From the NCBI RefSeq assembly GCF_013364215.1, contig NZ_CP054923.1:4340001-4404000 (forward strand): DNA of 64,000 bases, read 5' to 3'. Every line of letters starts with the position of its first letter. The stretch's first letter is position 1. The translations under genes were made by a program, and so were the position numbers. The DNA is from Verrucosispora sp. NA02020 (GTDB lineage Bacteria > Actinomycetota > Actinomycetes > Mycobacteriales > Micromonosporaceae). The notes below the pieces were generated by a model that made no database searches, had not been told where the DNA came from, and saw only the letters and a list, made by a program, of their open reading frames with translations. Of this stretch, positions 16,487-24,706 are shown one piece after another.

Positions 16487-17372
16487 CCTTGAGACGCTTC
16501 GTCCGCGACCGGGCGCCACCGTCCATCTCGTACGTCTTCGGCTCGGCGAAGCGGACCCTGACCTTGCGACCACGGGTGATCCGGACGAACTTCGAGTCCT
16601 CGGACCGGCCGGTGGCCATCTTGCCGAGCGTGCGCGCCCAGTCCACGGCACCACCGGCGGTGGAGACACCGATCTCCAGCGAGCCGCTGTCGGGGCGGGC
16701 GTCGTCGAAGGCGGGTATGCCACCGGTGATGGTGCCGACGTTGCCGAACAGCACGCAGCTCGCGTCCCCCTCGAACCACAGGTCCCCGTCGACGGTGATC
16801 CGGGTCCGGGTCAGTTCCCCACGGACGTGACGCAGGCCCGTCCACACGTACGCGAGCCGGCCGAGGCGACCCTTCATGTCCCGGTCCGCCTCCCGGATCA
16901 GGTCACCGTCGAACCCGGCGCCGGCCATCACCGCGAAGTGTTCCCCGTTGAGCCGTCCCAGGTCGAGGCGGCAGCGTCGACCGTGCAGGCCGATCCGTAC
17001 CGCCTCCGGCAGGTCCTCCGGGATGCCGAGATTGCCGGCGAAGAGATTGGCGGTGCCGGCCGGCAGGATGGCCATCGGGGTCTGCGTGCCGGCGAGGGAA
17101 TCGGCGCAGCGCTGCACCATACCGTCGCCGCCCCAGACGAAGACCAGCTCGGCACCCTGGTCGAGGGCCTTGCGGACCTTCTTCGGGGCCTTGCGGCTCT
17201 TGGGCACCTCGTACCAGAGCAGGTCCCGCACTCCCGCGCCGACCAGCGCGGCGCGCAACTCGTCGAGGCCGCCGCCCAGCGTCTTCTTCCGATGCGCCAC
17301 CACCGCCACCGTGCCGACCGCCAGGTCGGGCGCCGGCGGCCGGTCCGGGTCCACCACCACACTCGCGCTCAT
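16419..17372 (-). CDS. Diacylglycerol/sphingosine kinase-like lipid kinase
   Basis: A 317-residue protein of the DAGK catalytic family. The nucleotide-binding GGDGMVQRCADSL (about residue 80), the following LPAGTANLFAGNLGIPED and the GAGFDGDLI block (about 145) are diagnostic. The family phosphorylates lipids such as diacylglycerol in the membrane; the BmrU/YegS-type branch is widespread in bacteria. The ATG at 17372 opens MSASVVVDPD. The C-terminus overlaps the MFS gene tail in the opposite direction (16419-16486). It has no operon partner and is divergent from the MerR gene. The exact lipid substrate is unknown. Confidence 0.85.
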   Translation of the reverse strand: MSASVVVDPDRPPAPDLAVGTVAVVAHRKKTLGGGLDELRAALVGAGVRDLLWYEVPKSRKAPKKVRKALDQGAELVFVWGGDGMVQRCADSLAGTQTPMAILPAGTANLFAGNLGIPEDLPEAVRIGLHGRRCRLDLGRLNGEHFAVMAGAGFDGDLIREADRDMKGRLGRLAYVWTGLRHVRGELTRTRITVDGDLWFEGDASCVLFGNVGTITGGIPAFDDARPDSGSLEIGVSTAGGAVDWARTLGKMATGRSEDSKFVRITRGRKVRVRFAEPKTYEMDGGARSRTKRLKVRAVPAALTVCCPDEEPEAAPQ

Positions 17373-17472
17373 GGCCGGCGCAATACCCCGCCGCCCGAGA
17401 ATCCACGCCTGGCCCGACTCTCCGCCGTCGTGTCCCGTCCCGGTGCCGGACCGCCGCACGTGGTGCACGGAC

Positions 17473-17503
17473 TTGCGTCTCAAGCCGCTTGAGATCGCAT
17501 AGT
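17473..17503 (+). promoter_or_regulatory. MerR-type promoter with embedded palindrome
   Basis: TTGCGT (17473-17478) and CATAGT (17498-17503) fit -35 and -10 boxes with a 19-bp spacer, the long spacing typical of MerR-controlled promoters. The spacer holds a perfect palindrome TCTCAAG-CCG-CTTGAGA (17478-17494). Transcription would start near the GTG at 17511, so the mRNA is probably leaderless. Confidence 0.65.
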
Positions 17504-17510
17504 GGGTGTC

Positions 17511-18503
17511 GTGGACCTGAACGAGCTTTACGCCATCGGGGATGTCGCCCGACGTACCGGCCTGAGTGTCAGCGCCGTCCGCTACTACGCGGACGCCGGT
17601 GTCGTCACGCCGTCCGCCAGCACTCCCGCCGGCCACCGCCTGTACGACGTGTCGGCGATCGCCCGGCTGGAACTGGTCCGCACACTGCGGGAACTCGGCG
17701 CCGGCCTGGACGAGATCCGACGCGTGCTGGTCGGCGAGGCGACGCTGCGCGAGGTGGCCGCCACCCACCTGGCCCTGCTGGCACGGCAGGAGGCACGGCT
17801 GCGGAGCCGTCGCGCGGTGCTGTCGACCATCCTGCGGCAGGACTCCACGGCCGAGCAGGTCACGTTGATGCACAAACTCGCCGGCATGTCGGACGAGGAG
17901 CGCGACCGGCTGATCGACGAGTTCTGGACCGAGGTCTCCACCGGCTGGGAGCCGCCGGAGCGGATGGTCGCGTGGTGGCGCGCGGCCCGCCCGGAGCTGC
18001 CCGAGCAGCCCACCCCGGCCCAGTTGGAGGCATGGATCGCGCTGGCCGAGATGGTCCGCGACCCGGAGGTGCGGCAGGCCGTACGTCGTGAGCTGCACGA
18101 GGCGTGCACCACCGGGGCCGGGCCGCTGATGGCCTCGTCGCCGATGTTGGACAGCCTGGAGGCGGCCACGCCGATCGGCCAGGCGGCGATCGACGCGGCG
18201 CGGGACGGGGTGCCGCCGGCCTCACCGCAGGGCAGGGAGATCGCCGACCGGTGGATGGGGTGGCTGACCGGCATCTTCGCGACACCGGACAGCCCGGGGA
18301 TGCCGGACACGCCCGAGTTCCGCCTCCAGACGGCCGACCACATGCTGGCCGGCGCGGAGTGGGACCGCACGCCGCCGGACCCGGAGGGACCGCTCGACCG
18401 GTACATGGCGCTGGTCAATGCCGTGAACGACGTACCGCCGGAGCAGTTCCCGTACGAGTGGCTGGCCGAGGCGCTGCGCGCGTCCGTCCCGCCGGCTCGC
18501 TGA
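17511..18503 (+). CDS. MerR-family transcriptional regulator
   Basis: A 330-residue regulator with the MerR winged helix at the N-terminus (LYAIGDVARRTGLSVSAVRY, then the wing YDVSAIARLELVRTLRELG). A coiled dimerisation helix follows (LARQEARLRSRRAVLSTI). A long C-terminal domain (about residues 125-330) is larger than in metal-sensing MerR proteins, so a ligand-binding or drug-sensing role is likely. The GTG at 17511 is preferred because the promoter's -10 box covers the alternative GTG at 17502. The palindrome in the promoter spacer argues for autoregulation. The ligand is unknown. Confidence 0.85.
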   Translation: MDLNELYAIGDVARRTGLSVSAVRYYADAGVVTPSASTPAGHRLYDVSAIARLELVRTLRELGAGLDEIRRVLVGEATLREVAATHLALLARQEARLRSRRAVLSTILRQDSTAEQVTLMHKLAGMSDEERDRLIDEFWTEVSTGWEPPERMVAWWRAARPELPEQPTPAQLEAWIALAEMVRDPEVRQAVRRELHEACTTGAGPLMASSPMLDSLEAATPIGQAAIDAARDGVPPASPQGREIADRWMGWLTGIFATPDSPGMPDTPEFRLQTADHMLAGAEWDRTPPDPEGPLDRYMALVNAVNDVPPEQFPYEWLAEALRASVPPAR

Positions 18504-18572
18504 GCCACCCGCCACGATCTCGCTCGCGACCGCACGCGGCGCGACACCGCACGGACCGGGACCTGACGGACG

Positions 18573-18613
18573 GGAACGCGGGCACGCGCCCGGAGTGGCG
18601 CGGCCCGCGTTCC
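18573..18613. terminator. Bidirectional hairpin between merR and htpG
   Basis: GGAACGCGGGC (18573-18583) pairs with GCCCGCGTTCC (18603-18613), 11 bp perfect, with a GC-rich 19-nt interior. It lies between two convergent genes and just past the htpG stop. Confidence 0.5.
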
Positions 18614-18622
18614 GTGTCCGAC

Positions 18623-20539
18623 CTACAGCGTGCGGGCGAGGCGGTCGGCGAGGATCCGGGCGAACCGGGACGGGTCCGCCAGGTCGCCGCCCTCGGCGAG
18701 CAGGGCGGTGCCGTACAGCAGCTCGGCGGTCTCGGCCAGGGACGCCTCGGCGTCGCCCTGCTCGTGAGCCTTGCGCAGGCCGGAGACGAGCGGGTGGCCC
18801 GGGTTCAGTTCCAGGATGCGCTTGACCTTCGGCACCTCGTGGCCCATCGCCCGGTACATCTTCTCCAGCGTCGGCGTGAGGTCCTGGGCGTCGCCGACCA
18901 CGCAGGCCGGTGAGGTGGTCAGCCGCGAGGAGAGACGGACCTCCTTCACCGACTCGGTCAGCACCCCGCCCATCCAGTCGAGCAGTGCGGCGTACTCGGT
19001 GCGCTGCCGCTCCCGCTCGGCCTCGGCCTCGGTGCGCTCCTCCTCGGTGTCCAGGTCGACCTGGCCCTTGGCGACCGAACGCAGCGTCCTACCGTCGTAG
19101 CTGCCGACCCTCTCCACCCAGACCTCGTCGACCGGGTCGGTGAGCAGCAGGACCTCGTAGCCCTTGGCCCGGAACGCCTCCATGTGCGGGGAGTTCTCGA
19201 TGGTGGCCCGGTGCTCGCCGGTGGCGTAGTAGATGTCGGTCTGGCCGTCCTTCATCCGGCTCACGTAGCCGGCCAGGTCGGTCTGCTCCTCCGGGTCGTT
19301 GGTGGACGCGACCGAGAGGATCTCCAGCAGGGTGTCCCGGTTGTCGGTGTCGTCGACCAGCCCCTCCTTGACCGCGGCGCCGAACTCCGTCCAGAAGGTG
19401 CGGTACCGCTCGGGCTGCCCGGTCTTGAGGTCCTTGACGGTGGAGAGCACCTTCTTGACCAGGCGACGGCGCACCGCGCGGATCTGGCGGTCCTGCTGGA
19501 GGATCTCCCGGGAGATGTTCAGGCTCAGGTCGTGCGCGTCCACCACGCCCTTGACGAAGCGCAGGTAGTTGGGCATGAGCGCGTCGCAGTCGTCCATGAT
19601 GAAGACGCGCTTGACATAGAGCTGGACGCCCCGACGGCCCTGCGCGGCGAAGAGGTCCAGCGGCGCGTGCGACGGGATGAACAGCAGCGCGTCGTACTCG
19701 AAGGTGCCCTCGCCCCGCATGTGGATGGTCTCGAGGGGGTCCGCCCAGTCGTGGCCGACGTGCTTGTAGAACTCGTGGTACTCGGCCGGCTCGACCTCGT
19801 TACGCGGGCGGGCCCACAGCGCCTTCATCGAGTTGAGCGTGACGGTCTCGGTGGTGGCGGGGGCGTCGTCCGCCCCGGGCCGCTCGACGGTCGTCCGGAT
19901 CGGGTGGGCGATGAAGTCGGAGTATCGCTTGACGATCTCGCGGATGGTCCACTCGGCGGTGTAGTCGTGCAGGTTGTCCTCGGTGTCGACGGGCTTGAGG
20001 TGCAGCGTCACCGCGGTGCCCTGGGGCGCGTCGTCGAGCGCCGCGACGGTGTACGTGCCACCGCCGTCGGACTCCCACCGGGTGCCGCCGCTCTCGCCGG
20101 CCCGCCGGGTGACCAGCTCGACCTTCTCGGCGACCATGAAGGCGGCGTAGAAGCCGACGCCGAACTGGCCGATCAGGTCCTGCGACGCCCCGGCGTCCTT
20201 GCTCTCCCGCATCTGGCGCAGCAGCTCGGCGGTGCCGGACTTGGCGATCGTCCCGATGACGGAGACGACCTCGTCGCGGGTCATGCCGATGCCGTTGTCG
20301 CGGACGGTGAGGGTGCGGGCGTCCCGATCGACGTCGAGGGCGATGTGCAGGTCACTGGTGTCGACGTCGAGGTCCTTGTCGACCATCGACGCCAGGCGCA
20401 GTTTGTCCAGCGCGTCCGAGGCGTTGGAGATCAACTCGCGCAGGAACACGTCCTTGTTCGAGTAGATCGAGTGGACCATCAACTGGAGCAGTTGACGCGC
20501 CTCGGCCTGAAACTCCAAGGTCTCGGTCCGGTCGTTCAC
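18623..20539 (-). CDS. htpG: Hsp90-family chaperone HtpG
   Basis: A 638-residue ATP-dependent chaperone. The N-terminal GHKL ATPase motifs are all present: NASDALDKLRL (about residue 34), RDNGIGMTRDEVV (about 83) and GQFGVGFYAAFMV (about 125). The middle domain carries SNFD-like contacts (LPNYLRFVKGVVDAHDLSLN) and the C-terminal dimerisation domain ends in FARILADRLARTL. The length is near that of other bacterial HtpG proteins. The GTG at 20539 has AGAGGA upstream; the ATG 39 nt further out lacks a site. It has no operon partner in the window. No HAIR/HspR-type operator was recognised upstream. Confidence 0.93.
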   Translation of the reverse strand: MNDRTETLEFQAEARQLLQLMVHSIYSNKDVFLRELISNASDALDKLRLASMVDKDLDVDTSDLHIALDVDRDARTLTVRDNGIGMTRDEVVSVIGTIAKSGTAELLRQMRESKDAGASQDLIGQFGVGFYAAFMVAEKVELVTRRAGESGGTRWESDGGGTYTVAALDDAPQGTAVTLHLKPVDTEDNLHDYTAEWTIREIVKRYSDFIAHPIRTTVERPGADDAPATTETVTLNSMKALWARPRNEVEPAEYHEFYKHVGHDWADPLETIHMRGEGTFEYDALLFIPSHAPLDLFAAQGRRGVQLYVKRVFIMDDCDALMPNYLRFVKGVVDAHDLSLNISREILQQDRQIRAVRRRLVKKVLSTVKDLKTGQPERYRTFWTEFGAAVKEGLVDDTDNRDTLLEILSVASTNDPEEQTDLAGYVSRMKDGQTDIYYATGEHRATIENSPHMEAFRAKGYEVLLLTDPVDEVWVERVGSYDGRTLRSVAKGQVDLDTEEERTEAEAERERQRTEYAALLDWMGGVLTESVKEVRLSSRLTTSPACVVGDAQDLTPTLEKMYRAMGHEVPKVKRILELNPGHPLVSGLRKAHEQGDAEASLAETAELLYGTALLAEGGDLADPSRFARILADRLARTL

Positions 20540-20639
20540 GCCGTGTCCTCTCTCGGTCGTACGCATGACGGGTCGCACAAAGGATACGAGCCGTCATGAC
20601 GTACGTGCGTCCGGTGGTCACCCGAACCGCCGAACGCCG

Positions 20640-20673
20640 TCGGCCCGCCCCGGGAACACCCGGGACGGGCCGA
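20640..20673 (-). terminator. Hairpin terminator of the GlsB-like gene
   Basis: A 15-bp stem with one C-A mismatch (20640-20654 with 20659-20673) and an AACA loop. It lies 14 nt past the minus-strand stop at 20688. The rest of the 148-bp gap is the upstream region of htpG. Confidence 0.65.
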
Positions 20674-20687
20674 CGAGCGGAGGATGA

Positions 20688-20954
20688 TCAGCGTCGGCGG
20701 CTGTACACCCCGGCCACGATCGACACGCCGACCGCGGCGAAGGCCACCTGGATGAACAGCTCGATCCAGTCGATGCCGGCGGTGTCGTCCACGCCCAGCA
20801 GTCCGGCCACCAGCGTGCCGAGGATCGCGGCCACGATACCGATCAGAATCGTCAACAGGATGGGGATCCGCTGCCGGCCCGGCACCACGAGCCGGCCGAG
20901 CGCGCCGATGACGAGACCGATGATGATGGCCATGAAGAAGCCGGTGATTTCCAC
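20688..20954 (-). CDS. GlsB/YeaQ/YmgE-family small membrane protein
   Basis: An 88-residue, three-helix membrane protein of the transglycosylase-associated (Asp23-partner GlsB) family. The signature is IGLVIGALGRLVVPGRQRIP between helices 1 and 2. An acidic loop (DDTAGIDW) leads to helix 3, and the protein ends in VYSRRR. The family is linked to envelope stress; its molecular role is unknown. The GTG at 20954 has GGGACGG upstream. A paralogue lies at 24352 on the other side of the two-component operon, with the same GRLVVPGR core. Confidence 0.85.
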   Translation of the reverse strand: MEITGFFMAIIIGLVIGALGRLVVPGRQRIPILLTILIGIVAAILGTLVAGLLGVDDTAGIDWIELFIQVAFAAVGVSIVAGVYSRRR

Positions 20955-21078
20955 GAGAGCCGTCCCTTCGCGCTTTTGGTGTGACGACGTGGTGCCCCTC
21001 CCGCCGTAGTGGCCAAACGCCGCCGCCCGCCGTCTGCGGTGTTTGTCACGCAACCGTCACGAGGCTGTGGAACTCCTG

Positions 21079-21654
21079 TCATCGAGGGCTGACGAGCACC
21101 GCGTAGTCGGCGGAGGTGAGGGGATCCGCCGAGAGCGAGCCGTCCGCGCGGGGCACCCGCAGCGGGGTGCCGTCGCCGTCCAGGAAGATCACCGCCGACA
21201 CGTCGGGGCGGGCGCTCAGGGTACTGACGATCTGCCCGTACGCGAGGAGTTCGTCGCTGCGGCCGGTGTCGGCGCCGGCCGGGGTCACCGTCACCCGGGC
21301 CTGCCCGCCGACGAGTTGCACCACGGCGGTGCTCAGCGCCCCGGGCAGCGCGCTGCCGACGCCGTCGTCCCGCTCCCCCGGCGTCGGCCCGGCCAGCAGG
21401 TCCCGGAGCTGCTCGTCGGGGGTGGGCGCCTGGTCGGCGCGACGGGTCACCGGCACCAGCCGGTCGTCGCGCGAGAAGTAGAGCAGCTCGGTGAGGGCCC
21501 CGGTCTCCGCCGCCGTGGGGGCGGCGGTCGCGGTGTACGGGAACGGGCCCGGCGGCGGCGTCACCGTCCGGGGATGGTCCTCGGCGGGCACCCCGCACCC
21601 GGCGACCAGGGTCAGCAGGAGGGCGGCCGAGATCCGCCCGGCGGTACGCCTCAT
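21079..21654 (-). CDS. GerMN-domain lipoprotein
   Basis: A 191-residue exported lipoprotein. MRRTAGRISAALLLTLVAGC is a type II signal peptide with the lipobox LVAGC. A Pro/Thr-rich linker follows. A GerMN-like domain (about residues 55-165) shows LTELLYFSRDDRLVPVTR at the start and AYGQIVSTLSARPDVSAVIF near the end. Similar lipoproteins pair with sensor kinases in actinobacteria (LpqB with MtrB; CseA with CseC), tuning the signal outside the membrane. The start overlaps the stop of the histidine kinase by 4 nt (ATGA), so it is the third gene of a translationally coupled operon. A role as accessory sensor for the kinase is inferred from that. Confidence 0.82.
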   Translation of the reverse strand: MRRTAGRISAALLLTLVAGCGVPAEDHPRTVTPPPGPFPYTATAAPTAAETGALTELLYFSRDDRLVPVTRRADQAPTPDEQLRDLLAGPTPGERDDGVGSALPGALSTAVVQLVGGQARVTVTPAGADTGRSDELLAYGQIVSTLSARPDVSAVIFLDGDGTPLRVPRADGSLSADPLTSADYAVLVSPR

Positions 21655-23009
21655 CCGAGGCTGCCCGGCAGTGTGATCCGGAACCGGGCGCCGCCCTCGG
21701 GACGGTCGCTGACCGTGGCGTCACCGCCGTGCGCGGCGGCGTGCTGGGCCACCAGCGCGAGCCCGAGGCCGGTGCCGTCGCCGCCGCCCCGGAAGTTGGC
21801 CGCCCGACCGCGGACGAAGCGGTCGAAGATCGCCTTTCGATCCTCCATCGGCACCCCCGGTCCCTCGTCGTCGACCTCCACCACGCCGGTGGCACCGTCG
21901 CGGGACAACCGCACCGCCACCGGGCCGGCGCCGTACCGCTCGGCGTTGTCGAGGAGGTTGGTGAACACCTGCGCGACGCGCCGCCGGTCCACCTGCCACG
22001 TCGGCGGGGTGTCCGGATCGAGGTGCACCATGGACTCGGGCAGGTCCCGGTCCCGGCAGGCCTGCCGGGCCAGCGCGCCGACGTCGACCTGTTCCCGGTG
22101 CGTCGGCTGGTCGCTGCGGGCCAGGTCCAGCAGGTCGTTGACGAGCTGCTGGAAGCGGGCGATCTCGTCGGCCACCAGCCGGGCCGCCGTGGTGGTCCGC
22201 TCGTCCTGGTTCTCGCGCCGCTTACTCAGCACGCTGGCGGCCGCCGCGAGGGTCTGCAACGGCGACCGCAGCTCGTGGCTGACGTCGGCGGCGAAACGCC
22301 GGTCCCGGTCGATGCGGCGGGCCAACTCGTCCACCATCCGGTTGAACGAGGTGGAGAGCCGGGTCAGGTCAGGGTCGGTGTCCGGCGCGAGCCGGGTGGT
22401 GAAGTCGCCCGCCGCGATCCGTTCGGCGGCGTCGGCGACGGCGGTGAGTGGGCGCAGCCCGTGCCGGGTGGCGTACCACCCGATCGCCGCCCCGGAGCCG
22501 GCCACCACGATCGCGACGGCGGTGAGCGCCAGCGCGAGCACCTGGAACGTCTGGTCCAGCTCCCGAAGCGAGACGATCTCGTAGAACGCCGCCGAGTCCG
22601 ACAACGGCACACCGACCAGCACCACCGGCTGGTCGGCGACGCGGACCCGCTGCACGGCGGGCTCACCGGCCATCACCAGGTCCTGCAACCGCTGCGGGAT
22701 GGCGGGGGTGGTGCCGGTGTCGGCCCGCCGGCCGTACCACTCGCCGTTGAAGTACAGCACCGCCCGCCGGCTGGTGCCGGTGTCCAGCGCACGCAGCGCC
22801 TCCGCCACGTCCGGCTCGTCGGTGGCCAGGCCCGCCCGGACCACCTCCGCGTCGTAGTACGCCACCCGCAGCACGGTGCGTTCCCGCTCGTCGAGCAGGG
22901 TCCGGCGGGTCAGCTCGTACGACACCAGGGCCATCGAGGCGGACAGCGACAGCGCACCGACGGCGAACGCGGCGGTGACCCGGGCACGCAGACCGAGACG
23001 TGGTCTCAT
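21651..23009 (-). CDS. Two-component sensor histidine kinase
   Basis: A 452-residue membrane kinase. Helix 1 (AAFAVGALSLSASMALVSYEL) and helix 2 (ALALTAVAIVVAGSGAAIGW) enclose an extracytoplasmic domain of about 130 residues. A HAMP region follows, then the phospho-acceptor H-box (ADVSHELRSPLQTL, His near residue 258). The ATPase has N-box FTNLLDNAERYG, a G1-type DDEGPG and a G2-type GDGTGLGLALV. The organisation is like CseC/MtrB envelope-stress kinases. The ATG at 23009 overlaps the response-regulator stop (ATGA). The ligand is unknown. Confidence 0.9.
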   Translation of the reverse strand: MRPRLGLRARVTAAFAVGALSLSASMALVSYELTRRTLLDERERTVLRVAYYDAEVVRAGLATDEPDVAEALRALDTGTSRRAVLYFNGEWYGRRADTGTTPAIPQRLQDLVMAGEPAVQRVRVADQPVVLVGVPLSDSAAFYEIVSLRELDQTFQVLALALTAVAIVVAGSGAAIGWYATRHGLRPLTAVADAAERIAAGDFTTRLAPDTDPDLTRLSTSFNRMVDELARRIDRDRRFAADVSHELRSPLQTLAAAASVLSKRRENQDERTTTAARLVADEIARFQQLVNDLLDLARSDQPTHREQVDVGALARQACRDRDLPESMVHLDPDTPPTWQVDRRRVAQVFTNLLDNAERYGAGPVAVRLSRDGATGVVEVDDEGPGVPMEDRKAIFDRFVRGRAANFRGGGDGTGLGLALVAQHAAAHGGDATVSDRPEGGARFRITLPGSLG

Positions 23010-23689
23010 CTCTGCAGCTTGTAGCCGAGCCCGCGCAACGTCACCAGGTGCCGGGGGTTGGCCGGATCGCGCTCGATCTTCTGGCGGAGCCGACCCACGT
23101 GCACGTCGACGAGCCGTTCGTCGCCGGTGTCGTAGCCCCACACCCGGCTGAGCAACTGCTGGCGGGAGAGCACCCGCCCGGCGTGTTCGGCCAGTTCGCA
23201 GAGCAACCGGAACTCGGTGCGGGTGACCGCGACCGGGGTACCGGACCGACGCACCTCCCCCGCCTCCGGGCTGACCTCCAACTCGCCGAAGGCGAGCACC
23301 GGCACCGGCGCCTCCACCGGGGTCACCGTGCGGGCCCGACGGCGCAGGGCGCGCAGCCGGGCGGTCAGCTCCTTGATCGCCACCGGCTTGACCACATAGT
23401 CGTCGGCACCGGCCTCCAACGCGGCGACGATGTCGTGGGTGTCGTCGCGGGCGCTGACCACCACGATCGGCACGTCGTCGTCGCGGCGGAGCTGACGGAT
23501 GCCCTCGAAGCCGTCGATGCCGGGCAGCATCAGGTCGACCAGGACGTAGTCGGCCGGGTCCCGGCGCTGCGTCCGCAGGCCCTCCTCGGCGGTGGCCGCG
23601 CCCCGGGCCTCGTAGCCCTCGTCCTCCAGGGCGAGCAGCAACGCCAACCGGATCCGGTCGTCGTCCTCGATCACCAGTACCGCTGTCAT
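23006..23689 (-). CDS. OmpR/PhoB-type response regulator
   Basis: A 227-residue regulator. The receiver has the acidic pair EDDD at the start, the phospho-acceptor Asp in VLVDLMLPGIDG (about residue 52) and the conserved Lys in DYVVKPVAIKEL (about 102). The C-terminal winged helix shows VTRTEFRLLCELAEHAGRVL and the recognition segment RLVDVHVGRLRQKIE. The start MTAVLVIEDD at 23689 fits the receiver boundary. It heads an operon of regulator, kinase and lipoprotein. It resembles CseB of the Streptomyces cell-envelope response; similarity of order is only partial because no sigE gene is adjacent. Confidence 0.9.
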   Translation of the reverse strand: MTAVLVIEDDDRIRLALLLALEDEGYEARGAATAEEGLRTQRRDPADYVLVDLMLPGIDGFEGIRQLRRDDDVPIVVVSARDDTHDIVAALEAGADDYVVKPVAIKELTARLRALRRRARTVTPVEAPVPVLAFGELEVSPEAGEVRRSGTPVAVTRTEFRLLCELAEHAGRVLSRQQLLSRVWGYDTGDERLVDVHVGRLRQKIERDPANPRHLVTLRGLGYKLQR

Positions 23690-23842
23690 ACCGGCATCAT
23701 CCCCAAGCCCTGGCCGGGCGGCCAACCACCACCGACCTGCGGGGCTTTTGTCACGCAACTGTCATACGTCCGCGCTCTGCCCGCCAAGCCCGCTGGGCAG
23801 GGTGAGAACCGACCTCGGGTTACCAGGAAGGGGGCCCTCGAC

Positions 23843-24307
23843 GTGACCACGCCACGACGCCCCGAATGCGCGGTGCCGCTGGTCGAGGTGTCCATCACCG
23901 AGTTCGACCTGGCCTGCCTTCCGGAGACCGGTGCGGTCTTCGACCAGTTGCTGGCCCTCCGGCCCCAGCAGGTCGTGATCGACCTGGCCGGCTGCCGGCA
24001 CATCGACGCGGCGGCCATCGGCCTGCTGCTCGACGTGCACCGACGGATGGTGCGCCTCGGCGGGGTACTGGCGGTGCGCAACCCCAACCCCCGCATCACC
24101 CGCATCCTGCAGACCGCCCGGCTGGACCAGATCCTGCCGGTGCACGGCGCGGCCGGGACCGCGCCCGAGCCGTCCGGCGACGCCGCGACACCGCCCGGCA
24201 CCACACCGGCCGCACCCGGTGTGGTGCCGCCCCGGCGGCCCGCGTCACCGGAGGTCACGCCGCAGCCGGCCGCGCACGGCCGGGCGGCCGTGACCGTACG
24301 CACCTGA
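23843..24307 (+). CDS. STAS-domain protein (anti-anti-sigma-like)
   Basis: A 154-residue protein. The STAS fold covers about residues 8-105 (PQQVVIDLAGCRHIDAAAIG, then LLLDVHRRMVRLGG). A Pro/Ala-rich tail (about 50 residues) follows. In SpoIIAA-type proteins the phosphorylated Ser lies in a D-S-x-G motif; here the same place reads DAAAIG, so the site is missing. This may make it a non-switchable or differently controlled partner. The GTG at 23843 has GGAAGGGGG upstream. It is divergent from the two-component operon, and the GlsB-like membrane protein at 24352 follows 44 nt later. Confidence 0.75.
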   Translation: MTTPRRPECAVPLVEVSITEFDLACLPETGAVFDQLLALRPQQVVIDLAGCRHIDAAAIGLLLDVHRRMVRLGGVLAVRNPNPRITRILQTARLDQILPVHGAAGTAPEPSGDAATPPGTTPAAPGVVPPRRPASPEVTPQPAAHGRAAVTVRT

Positions 24308-24351
24308 CCCACCGCCGCCGACGCACCGACATCGCGAGAACGAGGAGCAGC

Positions 24352-24621
24352 ATGACCATCGCCGGGATCGCCGCGGCCCTAGTCGTCGGTCTCGCCGTCG
24401 GTGCCGTGGGCCGGCTCGTCGTCCCCGGCCGTCCCGCCGTGCCGCTGTGGCTCACGATGACCATCGGCGCGGTCATCGCGCTGCTCGGCGCGATCAGTGC
24501 CTGGCTCGCCGGCCTCCGAGGATTCAGCCTGTTGGGGCTGGTCGCGCAGGCCGGTCTCGCCGCGGTCGGTGTGGTGATCGTGGTCGCCACCGCCGGCAAG
24601 GAACGTTCCGACTCCCTCTGA
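24352..24621 (+). CDS. GlsB-like small membrane protein (paralogue)
   Basis: An 89-residue membrane protein with three hydrophobic helices. The core VGLAVGAVGRLVVPGRPAVP matches that of the protein at 20688. The ATG at 24352 has GAGGAG 5 nt upstream. It sits between two STAS genes on the same strand. The family has a link to envelope stress, so placement next to a stress-type regulatory set makes a shared regulon plausible; this is inference. Confidence 0.82.
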   Translation: MTIAGIAAALVVGLAVGAVGRLVVPGRPAVPLWLTMTIGAVIALLGAISAWLAGLRGFSLLGLVAQAGLAAVGVVIVVATAGKERSDSL

Positions 24622-24706
24622 CAAGTCCGTACGGCGACGGCGTACCGCACCGACGCCCCGAGTCCGTGTCCCGGCCGCACAGCTGCGGCACCGGAGAGGA
24701 TGCAGA

